The notes beneath the pieces were generated by a model. The model worked only from the letters and a program-made list of their open reading frames with translations. It made no database searches and was not told the origin of the DNA. A program made the position numbers and the translations under genes. From assembly GCF_003416895.1 (NCBI RefSeq), contig NZ_QVIO01000004.1:248001-312000 (forward strand): a DNA stretch of 64,000 nucleotides, read 5' to 3'. Shown here piece by piece: positions 60,196 through 64,000 of the stretch. Each line of letters begins with the position of its first letter. Within the stretch, counting starts at the first letter, position 1. The DNA is from Duganella sp. BJB476. GTDB lineage: Bacteria > Pseudomonadota > Gammaproteobacteria > Burkholderiales > Burkholderiaceae_D.

Positions 60196-61899
60196 GTGAA
60201 TACAAAACGCTCCCCCCGCTCTCTGCGCATGCGTGTAGTCGCCGCCGCGCTGCTGGTCGCCATGCCCCTGGCCATGGCGCAAGACGTTCTGGCGCCCGCC
60301 AAGATCCCGAACCTGCCCGCGCTCGGCGATACCGAACGCCAGGACTTGTCGCCGCTGATGGAGCGCAAGCTGGGAGAGGAAATCATGCGCGACATCCGCC
60401 GCGACCACGATTTCCTCGACGACGGCCCCATCCTCGAATACCTGAACAGCTTCGGCAACGCGCTGGTCGCGGCCCGTCCCGGCGCGCGCGGCGAGGCCAA
60501 CTTCGACTACTACTTCTTCGCCGTGCGCGATCCGCAGCTGAACGCCTTCGCGCTGCCCGGCGGCTTCATCGCCGTGCACTCGGCGCTGCTGCTGGCGGCG
60601 CAGTCCGAGTCCGAGCTGGCCTCGGTGCTGGGCCACGAGATCGGCCACGTGGCGCAGCGCCACATCGCCCGCTCGATCGGCCAGCAGAAGCAGGACGCCC
60701 TGATCCCGCTGGCGGCGATGATCCTGGCGGCGCTGGCCTCCAAGGCCGGCGGCGACGCGGCCATTGGCGTGTTCTCGGCCGGGCAGGGCCTGGCCATCCA
60801 GCGTCAACTCAATTTCGGCCGCGATGCCGAGCGCGAGGCCGACCGCATCGGTTTCCAGATCATGGGCGCGGCCGGCTTCGACACCTCGGGCATGGTGGCC
60901 TTCTTCCAGCGCATGCAGACCGCGACCCGCAACTACAGCGACCTGGTGCCGGCCTATCTGCAAAGCCACCCGCTGACCACCGAACGCATCGCCGACATCC
61001 AGGCCCGCATCCGCGAGCAGCCCTACAAGCAGCGCCAGGACAGCCTGGACTTCTACCTGGTGCGTTCGCGCGCGCGCGTGTTGCAGGACCCGAGCTCGTC
61101 CGGCCTGGCCGAGGCCAAGGTGTTTTTTGAAAGCCAGATGCAGCAGGAAAACCGCCAGCAGGTCACGGCCGGCCAGTACGGCATGGCTTTCCTGTCGCTG
61201 AAAAAAGGCGAGACCGCGCAAGCCCAGGTCTGGCTCGACAAGGCGCGCGCCACCTTCGACAAGCCGCCCGCCGCCGGCACCTTCAGCGTGGCCGCGCGGC
61301 CAGCGCCGGATTCGATTTTCGTCAGCACCTCGATCGAGATCAAGCTGGCGCAGCCGGACAACAAGGCCATGATCGACAAGGGACTGGCCGAGGCGGAAGC
61401 GGCGCATATGCAGTTCCCGCTGTCGCGCGGCATCGCGCATCAATATGGCGAAGCCCTGATCGCGGCCGGCAAGCTGGAGCAGGCGGCCGTCTATCTGCGC
61501 GACCAGGTGCAGCTGTACCGCGAAGATCCCGATGCCTACGATTTGCTGGCGCAGACGTACTCCAAGCAGGGCAAGCTGGCCTTGCAGCATATCGCGCTGG
61601 CGGAATCGTATGTGTTGCAGGGCGGCGTGTTGTCGGCGCTGGACCAGCTGAGCTATGCGCGCAAGGCGCCCGACGCTTCCTTCTACGACCAGGCCGTGAT
61701 CGATGCGCGCGAGCGCGAGTTGCAGGCGCGCCGCCGCGAGGAGCTGGGCGAAAAGGGCAAGAAGGATTTGCGCGAGGCTGATTCGCGCCCGGCGTTCAAG
61801 GCGGAGATGCGCAGCGGCCCGGAAGGCGCGGTCTCGGGCAATCCGCTCGACCGCCTGCGCCCGGAGTCCAATCCTATGCCGGTGCGGACGGTGCGTTGA
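60196..61899 (+). CDS. Periplasmic M48 metalloprotease with TPR-like C-terminus (BepA-like)
   Basis: 567 residues. A signal peptide (VVAAALLVAMPLAMA) is followed by the M48 peptidase domain with the zinc site LGHEIGHVAQRH and a downstream EADRIG glutamate. A C-terminal half with helical repeat character (IAHQYGEALIAAGKLEQAAVYLRDQVQLY) follows. BepA-type proteases assist outer-membrane protein and LptD assembly. GTG at 60196 gives the complete signal peptide; ATG at 60229 is the alternative. Its 3' end overlaps the convergent gene by 26 bp. Confidence 0.88.
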   Translation: MNTKRSPRSLRMRVVAAALLVAMPLAMAQDVLAPAKIPNLPALGDTERQDLSPLMERKLGEEIMRDIRRDHDFLDDGPILEYLNSFGNALVAARPGARGEANFDYYFFAVRDPQLNAFALPGGFIAVHSALLLAAQSESELASVLGHEIGHVAQRHIARSIGQQKQDALIPLAAMILAALASKAGGDAAIGVFSAGQGLAIQRQLNFGRDAEREADRIGFQIMGAAGFDTSGMVAFFQRMQTATRNYSDLVPAYLQSHPLTTERIADIQARIREQPYKQRQDSLDFYLVRSRARVLQDPSSSGLAEAKVFFESQMQQENRQQVTAGQYGMAFLSLKKGETAQAQVWLDKARATFDKPPAAGTFSVAARPAPDSIFVSTSIEIKLAQPDNKAMIDKGLAEAEAAHMQFPLSRGIAHQYGEALIAAGKLEQAAVYLRDQVQLYREDPDAYDLLAQTYSKQGKLALQHIALAESYVLQGGVLSALDQLSYARKAPDASFYDQAVIDARERELQARRREELGEKGKKDLREADSRPAFKAEMRSGPEGAVSGNPLDRLRPESNPMPVRTVR

Positions 61900-62458
61900 C
61901 GTAGCCGTAGCGCGCCGGCAGTTCGGCGGCGGCCACGCGCTGCACGGCCACGCCGTCCAGCGTCAGCGCGCCGGACGCCGAACCTTCCATCCACGCCAGC
62001 AGGTCTTCATCGACCACGGCGGCGCCGTTCATTTTCAGCAGTGGCAGCACGTGCGCGAAATCGCGGTCGTCCAGCTGCGCCACCACATCTCCGCTGCGCA
62101 AGACCAGCGCGCCAGTCTCCGTCAGCACCGCTTGCTCGACCGGACCCAGCGCCGCGCCCGTGTGCAGGGACCAGCCCTGCGCGGGATCGGTGCGGACGAT
62201 GTAGGGCGTGGCCTCCAGCTGCACGTACACGCGCTGCGGACCGTTCTGGAAATACCAGCAGCCGCGCTCGTCGGCAGCGTAGTTGCGCACGATGAAGGCG
62301 ACCAGCGCCGCGTGGTGCAGTTTGTCGCCGGGCAGGTTCAGGTGCTGGGCGCGCTCGTCGCGCATGCGCCAGTTGCCGCGCGCATCCAATCCCAGCCAGC
62401 CGTAGCAGTAGGGCACGTTGGGCCACTTGGCCAGCGCCTGCTTGACGATGTCATCCAT
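61874..62458 (-). CDS. Conserved betaproteobacterial protein of unknown function
   Basis: 194 residues, cytoplasmic. The pattern VKQALAKWPNVPYCYGWLGLDARGNWRMRDER, HAALVAFIVRNYAADERGCWYFQNGPQRVYVQLEATPYIVRT is highly recognisable and common in this group, usually annotated as a DUF (DUF2946-like label, uncertain). It overlaps the YheT-type hydrolase gene by 8 bases, so they are cotranscribed. Confidence 0.75.
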   Translation of the reverse strand: MDDIVKQALAKWPNVPYCYGWLGLDARGNWRMRDERAQHLNLPGDKLHHAALVAFIVRNYAADERGCWYFQNGPQRVYVQLEATPYIVRTDPAQGWSLHTGAALGPVEQAVLTETGALVLRSGDVVAQLDDRDFAHVLPLLKMNGAAVVDEDLLAWMEGSASGALTLDGVAVQRVAAAELPARYGYVNAPSAPA

Positions 62459-63425
62459 GTTGTTCTGCCAGTGAGTCGTTGGTGGCGCTCACGCCTTGCA
62501 TGAAATGGATCAGGCGCTGCGGCAGCCAGTGCAGCTTGCCCGGCATGCCGCCGACGGCAAAGCCCACATGGCCGCCCTCGGCCGGATAATCCAGCACCAC
62601 GTTCGGCGCGGCCCGTTGCGGCAGGTGGCGGCCGGGCAGGAAGGGATCGTTCTTCGCGTTCAGCACCAGGGTCGGCACGGTGATGTCGTCGAGCACGTGC
62701 TTGGCGCTGGCGCGGTCCCAGTAATCGTCGGTGTTGCGGTAGCCGTGCAGCGGCGCCGTCACCACGTTGTCGAAGGCGTACAGGTCGCGCGCGGCGTGCA
62801 GCGCGTCGAGGTCGAACAGGCCGGGGAACTGCTGGAGCTTGGCGATGCACTTGGGCTTGAGCGTCTGCAGGAACATGCGCGTGTAAATCATATTGAAGCC
62901 GCTCGACAGCGAGACGCCGCCCTGCGCCAGGTCCAGCGGCGCCGACACCGCGCAGGCGGCGTCGACAAAGTCGGCCTGGTGCTGCGACTCGCCCAGCCAG
63001 CGCAGCAGCGCGTTGCCGCCCAGCGAGACGCCGGCGGCGTAGAACTTGCCGCTGCTGCGGCCGTGCAGGCGGCGCACGATCCAGTCGATCTCGGCGGCGT
63101 CGCCCGAGTGATAGAAGCGCGGCGCGCGGTTGGGTTCGCCGGAGCAGCCGCGGAAATGCGGCACCGCGCCCGACCAGCCGCGCGCGGCCACGTCGGCCAT
63201 CAGCGCCCGCGCGTAGTGGCTGTCGGACGAGCCTTCGAGGCCATGGAACAGCACCACGAACGGCTGGCCCGGCTGGCCGTCGACAAAATCGACATCGACG
63301 AAATCGCCGTCCGGCGCTTCCCAGCGCTCGCGCCGGAACCGCACCGCCGGCTTGGCGATGCAGGTGGCGGGATAGATGGTTTGCAGGTGGCCACTCGGGA
63401 GCCAGAAGGGCGCGCTGTACTTCAT
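62451..63425 (-). CDS. YheT-family alpha/beta hydrolase
   Basis: 324 residues. The family start FWLPSGHLQTIYPA is followed by LFHGLEGSSDSHYARALM (oxyanion region), FRGCSGEPNRAPRFYHSGD, the nucleophile elbow AAGVSLGGNALLRWLGE, the acidic NAKNDPFLP and the histidine in EGGHVGFAVGG. Esterase activity is expected, with physiological substrate unknown. 8 bp downstream of the SnoaL-like gene. Confidence 0.9.
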   Translation of the reverse strand: MKYSAPFWLPSGHLQTIYPATCIAKPAVRFRRERWEAPDGDFVDVDFVDGQPGQPFVVLFHGLEGSSDSHYARALMADVAARGWSGAVPHFRGCSGEPNRAPRFYHSGDAAEIDWIVRRLHGRSSGKFYAAGVSLGGNALLRWLGESQHQADFVDAACAVSAPLDLAQGGVSLSSGFNMIYTRMFLQTLKPKCIAKLQQFPGLFDLDALHAARDLYAFDNVVTAPLHGYRNTDDYWDRASAKHVLDDITVPTLVLNAKNDPFLPGRHLPQRAAPNVVLDYPAEGGHVGFAVGGMPGKLHWLPQRLIHFMQGVSATNDSLAEQHG

Positions 63426-63433
63426 GAGGAAAC

Positions 63434-63859
63434 TTAGTGCAGGATCTGGCTGTGGGTATCGGCCGGCGCCGGTCCCGGCGCGACCGACACGTGGTGCAGC
63501 ACGATGCGCCAGCCGCGCGGCGTCTTGACGTAGACGTTGGTGGCGACCAGGTGCGCCGCCTCGCCGCCGGCGGTGGTGCCTTCGACCAAGGTGTGCACCG
63601 AGCTCATCAGGTTGTGGGTTTCATGCAACTGCGACGGCACGATGTGCAGGCCGCCGTGTTCCAGGATCGCCGCCCACGAGCTGCGGATCGCCGCATGGCC
63701 GATCAGGCGCGGCCCGCCCGGATGCACGCAGACGATTTCGTCGTCGTCGGCCCACAGCGCCATCAGCGCATCGAGGTCGGCGCGGTTGAGCGCGTCGTAA
63801 AACGCCGATTCGGTCTCGGCGGCACTGCCATTCAACTGCTTGACTCGCTTGGTGGGCAT
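63434..63859 (-). CDS. SnoaL-like / NTF2-fold protein
   Basis: 141 residues forming one cone-shaped NTF2-like domain: AETESAFYDALNRADLDALMALWADDDEIVCVHPGGPRLIGHAAIRSSW, then VATNVYVKTPRGWRIVLHHVS. Proteins of this type include ketosteroid-isomerase-like enzymes and binding proteins; no catalytic assignment is possible. Probably cotranscribed with the YheT-type gene. Confidence 0.85.
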   Translation of the reverse strand: MPTKRVKQLNGSAAETESAFYDALNRADLDALMALWADDDEIVCVHPGGPRLIGHAAIRSSWAAILEHGGLHIVPSQLHETHNLMSSVHTLVEGTTAGGEAAHLVATNVYVKTPRGWRIVLHHVSVAPGPAPADTHSQILH

Positions 63860-63892
63860 GCTGGCTCCGGGGCGCGTGGCTGGCGGGTTATG

Positions 63893-64000
63893 TTAGTGGT
63901 GAGCGACGACGGTGCCCGGCTTCAGGCGATAGGCGGTGCCGCAGTACGGGCACTTGGCGATGCCGTCGTGGTTGAATTCCAGGAACACGCGCGGGTGGGA
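63893..64000 (-). CDS. Zinc-finger domain protein (CHCC type), 5' end outside window
   Basis: The last 35 residues of a small protein: HPRVFLEFNHDGIAKCPYCGTAYRLKPG then TVVAHH. The CPYC knuckle with an upstream His matches the zf-CHCC family related to the NDUFS6 subunit of complex I. The N-terminus is cut off by the window edge. Confidence 0.8.
   Translation of the reverse strand, partial: SHPRVFLEFNHDGIAKCPYCGTAYRLKPGTVVAHH

Overview
The window looks like chromosome of a high-GC betaproteobacterium of the Oxalobacteraceae (Massilia/Duganella/Janthinobacterium type). This is inferred from gene content and order (recA-recX, sucCD followed by an FHA gene and a type IV pilin, pcnB-folK-panB, hda, a betaproteobacterial YheT-type hydrolase), not from a database search. 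No rRNA or tRNA gene was seen.

1-14 kb: polyamine uptake and catabolism. The end of a potFGHI-type ABC transporter is followed by an MFS exporter and a MocR-type regulator on the minus strand, then a long plus-strand operon: a class I glutamine amidotransferase-like hydrolase (PuuD), three different glutamine-synthetase-fold ligases, two class III aminotransferases and an aldehyde dehydrogenase. This is the gamma-glutamyl putrescine (Puu) route with expanded ligase and aminotransferase content. A YefM-YoeB toxin-antitoxin pair with a clear TGTACA operator closes the segment.

14-42 kb: mostly core genome. A minus-strand operon runs from an AI-2E family permease through hda, a HAD phosphatase, pcnB, folK and panB. 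Then come purM, a secreted phosphodiesterase-like protein, a divergently arranged HigB/HigA-like pair, PPi-type phosphofructokinase with a tiny secreted peptide, two tandem S9 peptidases, a two-subunit sodium:solute symporter, a two-component system, recA (with LexA box) and recX, a DUF2889 gene, sucCD, an FHA protein, a type IV pilin behind a textbook sigma-54 promoter, a GH31 glycosidase and a PilZ protein.

42.4-59.6 kb: an AT-richer accessory region inserted at the 3' end of moaC. It seems to be two integrative elements in tandem. The left one has a two-gene RHS toxin with a candidate immunity gene and a decayed integrase. It ends in a 110-bp copy of the moaC 3' end at 48.16-48.27 kb. The right one (48.3-59.6 kb) has an XRE regulator with a palindromic operator, small membrane proteins and lipoproteins, a P4/D5-like helicase, a serine recombinase preceded by three 16-bp sites, a small gene behind two LexA boxes, a three-gene operon of unknown function and an intact tyrosine integrase next to moaC.

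59.6-64 kb: core genome again: moaC, an M48 peptidase, a conserved unknown protein, a YheT-type alpha/beta hydrolase, a SnoaL-like protein and the end of a zinc-finger protein.
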